Of a stretch of 64,000 nt of DNA, positions 9,367 to 18,529 are shown in pieces; the first letter of the stretch is position 1, and every line of letters starts with the position of its first letter. Origin of the DNA: Acidocella sp. (GTDB lineage Bacteria; Pseudomonadota; Alphaproteobacteria; Acetobacterales; Acetobacteraceae); assembly GCA_027308685.1 (NCBI GenBank), contig DAIDEE010000030.1, forward strand, positions 29,089 to 93,088, in the 5' to 3' direction. Below the pieces are notes generated by a model. The model saw only the letters and a list, made by a program, of their open reading frames with translations. It had not been told where the DNA came from and did not search any database. The position numbers and the translations under genes were made by a program.

Positions 9367-10569
9367 ATGACCCAAGGACGCCTCGTGAAATCTCCTAACA
9401 ATCTGCTCGCCCAAACCGGCACCACCATCTTCACCATCATGTCGGCATTGGCGGTGCAGCATACCGCCATCAATCTTGGCCAGGGCTTCCCCGATGTGCA
9501 AGGCCCGGCGGATGTGGTGCAAGCGGCGGCCGACGCATTGTTAGATAACCGCAACCAATACCCGCCGATGACCGGTGTGGCGGAACTCCGCCAGGCGGTC
9601 GCCGCGGCCAACAAGCGGTTTTATAATCTCGATATCGACCCCAACGGCGGCGTGGTGGTCACCTCCGGCGCCACCGAGGCCATCACCGCCTGCCTGACAG
9701 CGCTGATCAACCCCGGCGACGAGGTAGTGGCAATCGAGCCTTTGTACGATACCTACCTGCCGGTGATTAAACTGCTGGGCGGCATCCCGAAGCTGGTGCG
9801 TCTCAACCCGCCGGATTGGAGCCTGCCGCACAACGAACTAACCGCCGCCTTCTCACCGCGCACCAAATTGCTATTGCTGAACTCGCCGATGAACCCCTGC
9901 GGCAAGGTGTTCACCCGTGCCGAATTAAACTTCATCGCGGACTTACTGGAACAGCATGATGCCTACGCGGTGTGCGATGAGGTTTACGAACATCTGGTGT
10001 TCGCCCCCGCCACCCATATTCCATTGATGACCCTGCCCGGCATGGCCGAGCGGACATTGCGGGTCGGCAGTGCTGGCAAAACCTTCTCCCTCACCGGCTG
10101 GAAGATCGGCTATGTCTCCGGCCCGAATGAACTGGTGGGCGTGGTTGCCAAGGCACACCAGAACCTCACCTTCACCAGTGCGCCGAATTTGCAACGCGCG
10201 GTGGCGCTGGGGCTGGCCAAGCCGGATGAGTATTTCACCGCATTAGGGAGCACGCTGGCGGCCAAGCGGGATTTACTAGCCGCTGGCCTCACCCGCCTCG
10301 GCTTTGGCGTGCTGCCGGCGGATGGCAGTTATTTCATCACCGCCGACATTTCGCCCCTCGGCTTTACTGGCGATGATATGGCCTTCTGCCGCACCATCAC
10401 CGAACAGGCCGGGGTGGCCGCGATTCCGCTCTCAGCCTTTTACGACAGTAACGGACCCAGCCATTTTGTGCGGTTTGCCTTCTGCAAGCAGGATTCGGTC
10501 CTCAATAATGCCCTCGCCCGCCTAGAAAACTGGATAACGCCAGAGCAAACATTGACGGCGACCGCATGA
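9367..10569 (+). CDS. PLP-dependent class I/II aminotransferase
   Basis: This 400-residue fold-type I aminotransferase has an N-terminal INLGQGFPD substrate-loop motif, NQYPPMTGVAELR, a VVTSGATEAI phosphate-binding segment, LLLNSPMNPCGKV (Asn), CDEVYEHL (Asp, Tyr) and the PLP lysine in GSAGKTFSLTGWKIGY. The motif set resembles methionine/kynurenine aminotransferases (YbdL, KAT) and some N-succinyl-diaminopimelate aminotransferases; the substrate cannot be fixed from sequence. The ATG at 9367 is used. It is divergent from glnB and followed closely by tRNA-His. Confidence 0.9.
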   Translation: MTQGRLVKSPNNLLAQTGTTIFTIMSALAVQHTAINLGQGFPDVQGPADVVQAAADALLDNRNQYPPMTGVAELRQAVAAANKRFYNLDIDPNGGVVVTSGATEAITACLTALINPGDEVVAIEPLYDTYLPVIKLLGGIPKLVRLNPPDWSLPHNELTAAFSPRTKLLLLNSPMNPCGKVFTRAELNFIADLLEQHDAYAVCDEVYEHLVFAPATHIPLMTLPGMAERTLRVGSAGKTFSLTGWKIGYVSGPNELVGVVAKAHQNLTFTSAPNLQRAVALGLAKPDEYFTALGSTLAAKRDLLAAGLTRLGFGVLPADGSYFITADISPLGFTGDDMAFCRTITEQAGVAAIPLSAFYDSNGPSHFVRFAFCKQDSVLNNALARLENWITPEQTLTATA

Positions 10570-10605
10570 GCGCAGTACCACCCAGCACTGATCAGGGCAC
10601 CTGAT

Positions 10606-10682
10606 GGCGGACGTAGCTCAGTTGGTAGAGCGCCGGTTTGTGGTACCGGTTGTCGCGGGTTCAATCCCCGTCGTTCGCCCCA
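10606..10682 (+). tRNA. tRNA-His (anticodon GTG)
   Basis: A full cloverleaf can be folded: the acceptor GCGGACG pairs with CGTTCGC, the D-arm is GCTCAGTTGGTAGAGC, the anticodon stem CCGGT/ACCGG encloses loop TTGTGGT with GTG, and the T-arm is GCGGG-TTCAATC-CCCGT. The extra G at 10606 opposite C73 is the G-1 identity element of histidine tRNA, here encoded in the genome. The 3' CCA is also encoded. Confidence 0.97.
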
Positions 10683-10704
10683 TCCCCCTCCTGCTTGTTT
10701 CAGC

Positions 10705-11274
10705 ATGATCGCCGCCCTCATCCTGGCCGGTGGCCGGGGCAGCCGGCTCGGTGGGGCCGACAAGGCTTTCTTGACCATGAACGGCCAGCCCCTCATCGCG
10801 CATCTGCTCGCCCGCCTCACCCCGCAAGTGCCCACCATCGCCATCAGCGCCAACGGCGACCCCACCCGCTTCGCTGCGTTCGGCCTGCCGGTGCTGCCAG
10901 ACCTTCACCGTGGCAAAGGCCCGCTGGCCGGTGTTGCCGCCGGGCTGGCCTGGGCCGCTGACATTGGGGCCGCCGCCCTTCTCACCGTCCCGGTGGATAC
11001 GCCCTATATTCCGCACAACCTCGCGGAGCGTCTCGCCCCAGCGCCGTCGGTTAGCTGTTACCGGGGCCGCCAGCACCATCTGGCAGCGCTCTGGCCGGTT
11101 GATTGCCTGCCGATGTTGGAACGATTTTTAGAGCCAGAGGGTAAATACAAAGTACGGGACTTCCTGAAGCTCATCCGCGCCCGGCAAGTTTCGTTCAACG
11201 CGCCCTATGACCCCTTCCTGAACATCAACACCCCCGAAGACCTCGAAGCCGCTACAGCGCTTCAGGCAATTTGA
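10705..11274 (+). CDS. mobA: molybdenum cofactor guanylyltransferase
   Basis: MobA attaches GMP from GTP to molybdopterin, giving the MGD cofactor used by DMSO-reductase-family enzymes. The 189-residue product has the nucleotidyltransferase signature [17 protein letters not shown] at the N-terminus and the metal-binding [10 protein letters not shown] further on, then NINTPEDL at the end. It lies 23 bases after tRNA-His and is convergent with arsH, whose 3' end it overlaps by 23 bases. A molybdoenzyme that would need this cofactor is encoded about 5 kb away. Confidence 0.93.
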   Translation: MIAALILAGGRGSRLGGADKAFLTMNGQPLIAHLLARLTPQVPTIAISANGDPTRFAAFGLPVLPDLHRGKGPLAGVAAGLAWAADIGAAALLTVPVDTPYIPHNLAERLAPAPSVSCYRGRQHHLAALWPVDCLPMLERFLEPEGKYKVRDFLKLIRARQVSFNAPYDPFLNINTPEDLEAATALQAI

Positions 11275-11941
11275 ACGCCGCTTTGCGCTCGCTGTACCGA
11301 TCCACCAGATAATCCGCCCGGTCGCGCAGCAGCCAGGTAAAGCGCAGCAATTCTTCCATCACATCCACCAACCGGTCATACAGCGGGCCAGGCTTCATCC
11401 GGCCCTCGGCATCAAATTGCGTATAGGCCATCGGCACGCTGGATTGGTTGGGAATGGTGAACATCCGCATCCAGCGCCCCAGCAGCCGCAGCGTGTTCAC
11501 CGCATTGAAACTTTGCGAACCGCCGGAGACCTGTAACACCGCCAGCGTACGCCCCTGAGTTGGGCGTATTGAAGCCTCCTCAAGCGGCAGCCAGTCGATC
11601 TGGTTTTTGAAAACACCGGTGATGGCACCGTGCATTTCCGGGCTGCACCAGACTTGACCCTCCGACCATAGCGAGAGCGCGCGCAACGCCTGCACCTTCG
11701 GATGGGTTTTCGGCACGCTGTTCGCCACCGGCAACTCACGCGGGTCGAAGATTTTCACCTCCGCCCCCATCAGTTCCAGCAGCCGCGCCGCTTCCTCAAT
11801 CAGCAGCCGGCTGTAGGAAACCTCACGCAGCGAGCCATACAACAATAAAATACGCGGCTTGTGGGTGGCGCGGACCGCAGGTTCCAACCGCTGCACATCA
11901 GGCGCGTGCAACAAATCCACGCGCAAATTCGGCAAGCTCAT
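11252..11941 (-). CDS. arsH: arsenical resistance protein ArsH (NADPH-dependent flavoprotein)
   Basis: ArsH is an FMN-binding NADPH oxidoreductase that oxidises trivalent organoarsenicals. The 229-residue product has the flavodoxin-like phosphate loop [12 protein letters not shown], the [21 protein letters not shown] segment typical of the NADPH-dependent FMN reductase family, and the extended ArsH C-terminus. The start at 11941 ([11 protein letters not shown]) gives an ATGA overlap with the arsB stop. It is the last gene of the ars operon. Confidence 0.93.
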   Translation of the reverse strand: MSLPNLRVDLLHAPDVQRLEPAVRATHKPRILLLYGSLREVSYSRLLIEEAARLLELMGAEVKIFDPRELPVANSVPKTHPKVQALRALSLWSEGQVWCSPEMHGAITGVFKNQIDWLPLEEASIRPTQGRTLAVLQVSGGSQSFNAVNTLRLLGRWMRMFTIPNQSSVPMAYTQFDAEGRMKPGPLYDRLVDVMEELLRFTWLLRDRADYLVDRYSERKAAFKLPEAL

Positions 11942-13230
11942 GCGCCCAGCACCCGCAACCATAAATCCAGCGCCACCAGCACCACCAACAGTACTGGCGG
12001 GGTGATGCTAAGGCCGACTTTCATGTATTGCCCCCAGGTAATGCTAATGCCCTTGCGCCCCAGCACGTTCAGCCACAGCAATGTCGCCAGGCTGCCGATC
12101 GGGGTGAATTTCGGTCCGAGATCACAGCCGATGATATTCGCATAAATCATCAACTCGCGGGTCAACGGCTGCAGGTTTGTTGCCTGCTCGATCGAGAGCG
12201 TGCCCACCAGCACACCCGGCATGTTGTTCATCACCGACGATAGCAACGCCGCGCCAAAGCCAGTACCAATGGTGGCCACCATGCCACCTTGCCCCGCCAG
12301 CCATGCCAGCCCATACGCCAAGTAACCAGTGAGGCCGGCATTGCGCAGCCCATACACCACCAGATACATGCCGAGCGAAAAAATCACGATCTGCCAGGGT
12401 GCATTTCGCATAACCTTACCCACCGAAATCACATGCCCCTTGGCGGCGAGCGCCAATAATACCGCCGCACCAGCGCAGGTGACCACCGAAACCGGCACAC
12501 CCAAAGGCGCAAACACAAAATACGCCACCAACAATAACCCTAATATCGGAAACGCGGCTTTGAAAATCACCTTGTCACGAATCGCGTGCACCGGGTCCTC
12601 AATATTTCCCAGGTCGTATCGCACGGGTACCACCCGCGCATAGAACGCCCACAGCACCGCCAACGTGACCAGCGTGGAAACAATATCCACCGGCACCATG
12701 ACCAGCGCATAACGGTTGAAGGTGATGTTGAAATAATTAGCACTGACGATGTTGACCAGATTTGAAATGATCAACGGCAGGCTGGTGGTATCAGCCACAA
12801 ACCCGGTAGCCACCACAAAGGCTAATGTCTGCACGGGGGTAAATTCCAGCCGCAGCAAAATCGCCACCATGATTGGGGTGAGCAACAGAGCCGCACCGTC
12901 GTTGGCAAACACCGCCGAGATAGCTGCCCCCAGCAGCACCACCAGCGGGAACAAAAACCGCCCGCGCCCGCCGCCCCAACGCGCCACATGCAGCGCCGCC
13001 CATTCAAAAAACCCTGCTTCGTCCAACAATAATGATATAATGATCAACGCGACGAAGGTAAAAGTGGCATCCCATACAATATGCCACACCGCGCTGATAT
13101 CGTGCCAATGCACCACGCCGGTCGCCAACGCCACCGCCGCCCCTGCCAGCGCACTCCAGCCAATACCGAGGCCACGCGGCTGCCAGATGACAAACACCAA
13201 GGTTACTAAAAATATCGCCAGCGCCAGCAT
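11938..13230 (-). CDS. arsB: arsenite efflux membrane protein ArsB
   Basis: ArsB exports arsenite/antimonite, driven by the proton gradient or an ArsA ATPase. The 430-residue protein is almost entirely hydrophobic with about 11-12 helices, and includes the family segment [19 protein letters not shown] and a C-terminal-half repeat [17 protein letters not shown]. No arsA is present, so it probably works as a secondary transporter. It lies between arsC (35-base gap) and arsH (4-base overlap). Confidence 0.93.
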   Translation of the reverse strand: MLALAIFLVTLVFVIWQPRGLGIGWSALAGAAVALATGVVHWHDISAVWHIVWDATFTFVALIIISLLLDEAGFFEWAALHVARWGGGRGRFLFPLVVLLGAAISAVFANDGAALLLTPIMVAILLRLEFTPVQTLAFVVATGFVADTTSLPLIISNLVNIVSANYFNITFNRYALVMVPVDIVSTLVTLAVLWAFYARVVPVRYDLGNIEDPVHAIRDKVIFKAAFPILGLLLVAYFVFAPLGVPVSVVTCAGAAVLLALAAKGHVISVGKVMRNAPWQIVIFSLGMYLVVYGLRNAGLTGYLAYGLAWLAGQGGMVATIGTGFGAALLSSVMNNMPGVLVGTLSIEQATNLQPLTRELMIYANIIGCDLGPKFTPIGSLATLLWLNVLGRKGISITWGQYMKVGLSITPPVLLVVLVALDLWLRVLGA

Positions 13231-13265
13231 CGGCGTCTCCTCAAATCGTCAGGTATTACCGAAAT

Positions 13266-13697
13266 TCAGCGCACGCGCTGGCCCGTGGCGTCCACCACCG
13301 CCTCGCCATCTTCCTTGGAAAATGCGGCTTTTTGCGGTTCGGGTAGAATATCCAGCACCAGCTCCGAAGGCCGGCACAGCCGCACGCCCAGCGGGGTCAC
13401 CACGATCGGACGATTCAACAAAATCGGGTGCTGCTCGATGGCGTCAAGCAATTCATCATCGCTCAGCGCCGGATTATCCAGGCCAAGCTCCGTATAGGGT
13501 GTATCCTTCTCGCGCAGCCAGTCACGTAATTTCACCCCAGCCCGCACGCTCAGTTGCCTGATCACTTCACGCCCTGGCGGGGTTTTCATATATTCAATCA
13601 CCAACGGCTCAATCCCGGCATTGCGGATCATCGCCAGCACATTGCGCGCCGTGCCGCATTGCGGATTGAAATAGATCACAACATCAGCAGCACTCAT
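13266..13697 (-). CDS. arsC: arsenate reductase, glutaredoxin-dependent type
   Basis: This enzyme reduces arsenate to arsenite with glutathione and glutaredoxin. The 143-residue product matches the plasmid R773 ArsC type: the active-site Cys in YFNPQCGTARNVL, an arginine in the LRDWLREKDTPY segment and the RPIVVTPLGVRLCRPSELVLDIL motif with two further oxyanion-binding arginines. An in-frame GTG lies one codon upstream, but the ATG at 13697, overlapping the preceding stop by one base, is preferred. Confidence 0.94.
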   Translation of the reverse strand: MSAADVVIYFNPQCGTARNVLAMIRNAGIEPLVIEYMKTPPGREVIRQLSVRAGVKLRDWLREKDTPYTELGLDNPALSDDELLDAIEQHPILLNRPIVVTPLGVRLCRPSELVLDILPEPQKAAFSKEDGEAVVDATGQRVR

Positions 13698-14575
13698 CAC
13701 GCCACTCCCGGGCGCGGCGAGGTTGTGCCCTCGAGCCTGCCAATGTCACGCAGCTTGGTGCCGAGCGCCATTTGATCGATACTGGCCAGCGGCAGGCTGA
13801 GAAACACGCCAATCCGGGTGCGTAAATATTTGAAGGCCTGCACGAAAGCTTTTTCCTTTTCAATATCCGGCCCCTGCACCGAAGCCGGGTCGTCGATCCC
13901 CCAATGCGCCGTCATCGGATGTCCCGGCCAGACCGGGCAAACCTCACCCGCGGCGTTGTCACACACCGTGAATACAAAATCCATCACCGGGGCATTGGCT
14001 CCAGAAAACTCATCCCAGCTTTTGGAACGTGCCCCCGCGGCGGGGTAGCCATAACCTTCCAGCACCTTCAGCGCGAACGGATTGACCGTGCCATTGGGGT
14101 AACTCCCCGCCGAGTGGGCGCGGAAATGGCCGCCGCCGTCGCGCTGCAAAATCGCCTCCGCCATGATCGAGCGGGCCGAATTGCCGGTGCATAAAAACAT
14201 CACGTTATAAATTCTGTCAGGCATGAAAGCTCTCCTTTCCTCGTCACAGCACGGCATTAAATCCGCCACCAGCGGCGCGCATAAATCGGCATTGCCGCCA
14301 CAACAATCCGCCGCCAGAAACAACATCACCGCGCGCAGCTTGGAGATTTCAGCGCGATAGATGATCGAGCGGCTATCACGGCGGCTACTCACCAAACCGG
14401 CCCGCGCCAGCACCGAAAGATGCGCCGACATGGTGTTGGCCGGCACACCCAAATCCCGCGCCAAATCCCCCGCCGCGATCCCCGCAGGCTCAGCCCGCAC
14501 CAAGGCACGAAACACCGCGAGGCGCGTCTCCTGAGCTAAGGCCCCGAACACTGCAATGGCGTCATTTGATTCCAT
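13697..14575 (-). CDS. ArsR-ArsC fusion: metalloregulator joined to LMW-phosphatase-type arsenate reductase
   Basis: This 292-residue protein joins two functions. Residues 1-115 form an ArsR winged helix (AGDLARDLGVPANTMSAHLS recognition region, SIIYRAEISKL wing) followed by a cysteine cluster DCCGGNADLC (Cys91, Cys92, Cys99) and CC at 109-110, plausible arsenite ligands. Residues about 118-292 form a low-molecular-weight phosphatase-like ArsC with the loop LCTGNSARS (Cys129-x5-Arg135) and a TVCDNAAGEVCP segment carrying two more cysteines. There is no stop or frameshift at the joint. As first gene of the ars operon it could be both sensor and enzyme. The domain calls are firm; how the two halves interact is unknown. 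Confidence 0.93.
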   Translation of the reverse strand: MESNDAIAVFGALAQETRLAVFRALVRAEPAGIAAGDLARDLGVPANTMSAHLSVLARAGLVSSRRDSRSIIYRAEISKLRAVMLFLAADCCGGNADLCAPLVADLMPCCDEERRAFMPDRIYNVMFLCTGNSARSIMAEAILQRDGGGHFRAHSAGSYPNGTVNPFALKVLEGYGYPAAGARSKSWDEFSGANAPVMDFVFTVCDNAAGEVCPVWPGHPMTAHWGIDDPASVQGPDIEKEKAFVQAFKYLRTRIGVFLSLPLASIDQMALGTKLRDIGRLEGTTSPRPGVA

Positions 14576-14582
14576 AATTCTA

Positions 14583-14610
14583 GATATATTGAATTAATAT
14601 CGCACGTCAA
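14583..14610 (-). promoter_or_regulatory. ars operon promoter with ArsR operator; leaderless start
   Basis: On the minus strand TTGACG (14605-14610) and TATATC (14583-14588) are separated by 16 bases. Inside this spacer and touching the -10 is the inverted repeat ATATT-N5-AATAT (14586-14600), a likely ArsR operator. Only seven bases separate the -10 from the ATG at 14575, so the predicted mRNA begins at or next to the start codon (leaderless). Confidence 0.6.
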
Positions 14611-14631
14611 GTGACAAAGCACGCTAGAATC

Positions 14632-16368
14632 TCACATCCCTCGCCGCCCGAACATCGTCTCCAATTCCGCCCGCGTCAGTTTCAGAAACGTCGGACGCCC
14701 GTGGCTGCATGTCCCGGCCCGGGGCGTGGCCTCCATCTCGCGCAGCAAAGCCGTCATTTCCGCCGGGGCCAGCCGCCGCCCGGCGCGAATTGAGCGATGG
14801 CAGGCCAGCCGCGCCAAGGCGGAATCCAATTTCGCCTCCAGCGCCACCGGCGTCTCGCTCTCGCCAAACTCCTCGGCCAAGTCCCGCAACAGCGCCGCCG
14901 CATCCGGCTCCTTCAAGGCCGCCGGCACCGCGCGCACCAGCACCGCCCCCGGCCCAAACGCCTCAATTTCCAGCCCCAGGCTTTGCAGTACATCGACCTG
15001 CGCCAGCAGCCGCGCCGCCTCGATCGGGGTGAAATCCACCACCACCGGCAATAACAACGGCTGGCTTGCCACCCGCCCGGCCTGAAATTCCGCCCGCAGC
15101 CGTTCCTCGGTCAGGCGCTCATGGGCGGCATGCTGGTCCACGATCACCAGGCTGCCATCAGCCGCCACCGCCAAAACATAAGTATCCAAAATCTGCGCCA
15201 CCGGGGCGCCGAGCGGATGTTCCGCCAGCGGTTCCACCGGCTCGAATTGCCGCGCTTCTGGCGGCGTCAGCAGCGCAAACTCCGCCTCGGCAAAGCCGCG
15301 GGCTTGCATGCTGGGACGCGGCGGCAAATTCAGCACAGGGCGCTGACTGGAAAGCGGCGTATAAACTGGCGGTGCGCCCGCCAGCGACACTGGCCGCTCC
15401 AACAGCCGCCCGATGGCCCCAATCACCAGACTGCGCACCCCGTTGGCATCGGCGAAGCGCAACTCGGTTTTGGCCGGATGCACATTCACATCCAGCGCCT
15501 CCGGCGGCACCTCCAGCCGCAGGGCCGCTACCGGATGCCGCCCAGCGGGAATGACATCGCGGTAGGCCAGACGCAGCGCCATCCGCAGCAGCGGGTCCTG
15601 CACCGGCCGGCCATTCACCACGAAGCTCTGCAAGGCGGTGGTGGCCCGTGAGAGACTCGCCGGACCCGCCAACCCCAGCAGCCGCACGCCGTCACGCTCG
15701 GCCTCCAGTGCCAACAACCCCCCGGCGGTCTCACGGCCAAACAGCGCCGCCACCCGACCCGCCTCATCCTGCGCCGCCACGTCAAACATCACCCGCTCAT
15801 CCGAGACCAGCCGGAACGCCACGTTCGGGGCCGATAGAGCTAGCCGCCACACGGCCCGCTCCGCCGCATCGGCCTCCGCCGCCGGTTTGCGCAGAAACTT
15901 CCGCCGCGCCGGGGTGGCGTAGAATAAATCCTCGACGATCGCCCGCGTGCCCTCCGGGGCGGAAGCGGGGGCTACCGCCGATACCTCACCACCCGCCACG
16001 ACGATCCGATACGCGCCATCCTGGCCTTTGGGACGGCTGATCAATGTCAGCTTCGCCGCTGCGCCGATACTGGGCAGCGCCTCGCCGCGAAACCCCAAAG
16101 TGGCAATCCGCACCAACGTCTCATCGCTCAGCTTCGAGGTGGCGTGGCGTTCAATGGCCAGGGCCAGTTCATCGCGGGCGATGCCGCAGCCATCGTCGAT
16201 CACCTCGATCCGGGTGATGCCGCCGCCCACCAGAATCACCTCAATCCGTCGCGCCCCGGCATCCAGCGCGTTCTCCACCAGCTCCTTCACCGCCGCCGCC
16301 GGACGCTCGATCACCTCACCGGCGGCAATCCGGTTCACGATATTGGGGGACAGCAAACGGATGGGCAT
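14632..16368 (-). CDS. mutL: DNA mismatch repair protein MutL
   Basis: MutL couples mismatch recognition by MutS to strand incision. The 578-residue product has the GHKL ATPase motifs NRIAAGEVIERPAAAVKELVENALDAG, DDGCGIA and TLGFRGEALPSI. At the C-terminus it has the endonuclease motif DQHAAHERLTEE (DQHA-x2-E-x4-E), the ACHRSIRAG motif and CSHGRPT, so it is a self-nicking MutL of the kind found in MutH-less bacteria. The track extension upstream to 16461 is not conserved; the ATG at 16368 (MPIRLLSPNIVNRIA) matches the family. Confidence 0.96.
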   Translation of the reverse strand: MPIRLLSPNIVNRIAAGEVIERPAAAVKELVENALDAGARRIEVILVGGGITRIEVIDDGCGIARDELALAIERHATSKLSDETLVRIATLGFRGEALPSIGAAAKLTLISRPKGQDGAYRIVVAGGEVSAVAPASAPEGTRAIVEDLFYATPARRKFLRKPAAEADAAERAVWRLALSAPNVAFRLVSDERVMFDVAAQDEAGRVAALFGRETAGGLLALEAERDGVRLLGLAGPASLSRATTALQSFVVNGRPVQDPLLRMALRLAYRDVIPAGRHPVAALRLEVPPEALDVNVHPAKTELRFADANGVRSLVIGAIGRLLERPVSLAGAPPVYTPLSSQRPVLNLPPRPSMQARGFAEAEFALLTPPEARQFEPVEPLAEHPLGAPVAQILDTYVLAVAADGSLVIVDQHAAHERLTEERLRAEFQAGRVASQPLLLPVVVDFTPIEAARLLAQVDVLQSLGLEIEAFGPGAVLVRAVPAALKEPDAAALLRDLAEEFGESETPVALEAKLDSALARLACHRSIRAGRRLAPAEMTALLREMEATPRAGTCSHGRPTFLKLTRAELETMFGRRGM

Positions 16369-16516
16369 GGGCGGCAATCTCGAACCAACCGAGGCAAACC
16401 GCAAGGCGATATCTTGCCGCAAAATCATCGCCACGCCGTAAAAGTCTCTTTCCCAACGCAAAATTACCGGTAAGATAAGAAGTTTATGACCAGGAACTTT
16501 TTACCAAGGCCTGCCG

Positions 16517-18529
16517 ATGCGTGAGATCGTCAAAACCACCTGCCCGCGCGACTGCTACGACGCCTGCGGCATTGCGGTGGTGAAGCATGACGGCGTGATT
16601 ACCAAGGTGCTGGGCGACCCCGAACATCCGGTCTCGCGCGGCGCTTTGTGCGGCAAATGTGCGCTGGCCTATAATGGCATCTGGCGCGACCCCGAAGCCC
16701 GCCTGACCACGCCGCTGAAGCGGACCGGCAAAAAGGGCGAGGGGAAATTTGCCGCCGCCAGTTGGGACGAGGCGCTGGCCGATATCGCCGCCAAACTCAA
16801 TGCCATCCGCGCTGAAAACCCTGCGAAAATTCTGCATACTCATTACACCGGCACGGTGGCCATGCTGGCCGGCAGCTTCGGGATGCGGTTTTTCAACGCC
16901 ATCGGCGCGACCGAGGTGGACCCGGATTCGGTGTGCAACAAGGCCGGGCATGTGGCGCTGAACTGGACGCTGGGCGATAGCTGCACCGGCTTCGACCCGC
17001 GCGCCGCCGCGTCGGCTGCCTGCATCATGGTGTGGGGCGCCAACCCGTTCGCCAGCGCCCCGCATATGCACAAGCACTGGCTGGCCGAAGCCCCCGGTAA
17101 AATCATCGTCATCGACCCGATCCGCCACCCCACCGCCGCGATGGCGCATTTACACCTGCAACTCCGCCCTGGGTCGGATGCAGCTTTGGCATTCGGCTTC
17201 ATGCATATCGCCCAGCGCGACGGCCTGCTTGACGCGGATTTTATCGAAAATCACGTCATCGGCTGGGATGAATTGGCCCCAGACATTGCCAAAGCCACGC
17301 CGGAATGGACCGCCGCCGCCACTGATTTACCCGCCGCACTGATCGAGCAAGCGGCGAGACTTTACGCCACCGGGCCTTCGTTGCTGTGGCTCGGCCAGGG
17401 CGTGCAGCGGCAACCCAAAGGCGGCAACGTGTTCCGCGCCGCCGCTGCGCTGGCCGCCGTCACTGGCAACCTCGCCAAACCCGACGCCGGGCTGTGCTAC
17501 CTCAACGGCCCCGCTACCCGTGGCGTGGATATGGGCAAGCTCACCGCCGCGCACCTCGCCGGGCCGGGTGGCGCCCCCTCCATTTCGCACCTCGACCTCG
17601 CCGAAACATTAGCCAACCCCACCCGCGCCGCAGCCCTGCTGTGCTGGAACAACAACATCCTGGCCTCGTCGCCGCGTCAGGCGATGCTACGGCAGTCGCT
17701 CGCCCGCGAAGATTTATTGCATATCTGTCTCGATCTGTTTTCCACAGACACCACCGATTATGCCGACTGGATTCTACCCGCCGCCAGCTTCCTGGAGTTT
17801 GATGATCTGGTGCTGCCGTATTTCAATCTCACCGTCAGCGCCCAGGTAAAAGCCGCCGCGCCGATGGGGAATTCACTCCCCAACCAGGAAATTTTCCGCC
17901 GCTTATCCCGCGCCATGGGGCTGAATGCGCCTGAGCTTTACGAGGGCGACGATCAAATTCTGAACAATCTCGTCGCCACCACCGGCGTTGCAAATAATTT
18001 TGCACAACTGGTGGCAAGCGGCACACAAGAATTTTCCACAACCATCGTTACGCCGTTTGCCAATAAAATCTTTCCCACCCCATCTGGCAAAGTGGAAATA
18101 TCCTCCGAACAAGCTGTAGCCGCCGGAGCCCCCAAACGCCCCTTTGCCCACGCCGATGCGCCCGCCGCCAACAACAGCTTACGCGTGCTCTCCCCCGCCT
18201 CGCCCTGGACCATGAACAGCGCTTACGCCAACGACCCCAAAATCCGCGAGAGGCTCGGCGAAGCCACCGTCAGCCTGCACCCCGAAGACGCCACCGCCCG
18301 CAACCTGACTGAAGGCAGTATGGTTCGTCTCTCCAACCATGAAGATAAAATCACCCTGAAACTGCATCTCGATGCCACCTTGCCGCGCGGCGTGGCGCTG
18401 GCCCCCAAAGGCCGCTGGCCGCGCTTCTCACACGGTTCCAACATCAACGCACTTTATAACGGTGCCCATGCCGACATCGGCGAGAGCACCGCCATTCACG
18501 GCATCGAAGCGGAGATAACCCCAGCATGA
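16517..18529 (+). CDS. molybdopterin-dependent oxidoreductase, DMSO reductase family
   Basis: This 670-residue bis-MGD enzyme carries an N-terminal 4Fe-4S motif Cys9-x3-Cys13-x3-Cys17-x27-Cys45, an internal VWGANPFASAPHMHKHW cofactor-binding region and a C-terminal molydopterin dinucleotide domain. The region where the family places its Mo ligand reads DSVCNKAGHVALN; which residue contacts Mo, if any, is not clear by eye. There is no Tat signal, so it is probably cytoplasmic. The electron donor or acceptor and the substrate are unknown. Its stop overlaps the next gene by four bases (ATGA). It belongs with the formate-dehydrogenase-like part of the family but lacks associated FdhF/FdhD genes here. 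Confidence 0.88.
   Translation: MREIVKTTCPRDCYDACGIAVVKHDGVITKVLGDPEHPVSRGALCGKCALAYNGIWRDPEARLTTPLKRTGKKGEGKFAAASWDEALADIAAKLNAIRAENPAKILHTHYTGTVAMLAGSFGMRFFNAIGATEVDPDSVCNKAGHVALNWTLGDSCTGFDPRAAASAACIMVWGANPFASAPHMHKHWLAEAPGKIIVIDPIRHPTAAMAHLHLQLRPGSDAALAFGFMHIAQRDGLLDADFIENHVIGWDELAPDIAKATPEWTAAATDLPAALIEQAARLYATGPSLLWLGQGVQRQPKGGNVFRAAAALAAVTGNLAKPDAGLCYLNGPATRGVDMGKLTAAHLAGPGGAPSISHLDLAETLANPTRAAALLCWNNNILASSPRQAMLRQSLAREDLLHICLDLFSTDTTDYADWILPAASFLEFDDLVLPYFNLTVSAQVKAAAPMGNSLPNQEIFRRLSRAMGLNAPELYEGDDQILNNLVATTGVANNFAQLVASGTQEFSTTIVTPFANKIFPTPSGKVEISSEQAVAAGAPKRPFAHADAPAANNSLRVLSPASPWTMNSAYANDPKIRERLGEATVSLHPEDATARNLTEGSMVRLSNHEDKITLKLHLDATLPRGVALAPKGRWPRFSHGSNINALYNGAHADIGESTAIHGIEAEITPA

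Noticed and set aside
12749-13561. 270-aa plus-strand ORF over arsB/arsC
   Set aside because: It is antisense to arsB and arsC; Ser/Ala/Thr-rich shadow without domains.
16517-18529. assignment of the molybdoenzyme as a true formate dehydrogenase
   Set aside because: No selenocysteine/cysteine ligand is placed convincingly and no FdhD or partner subunits are adjacent; only the superfamily level is supported.
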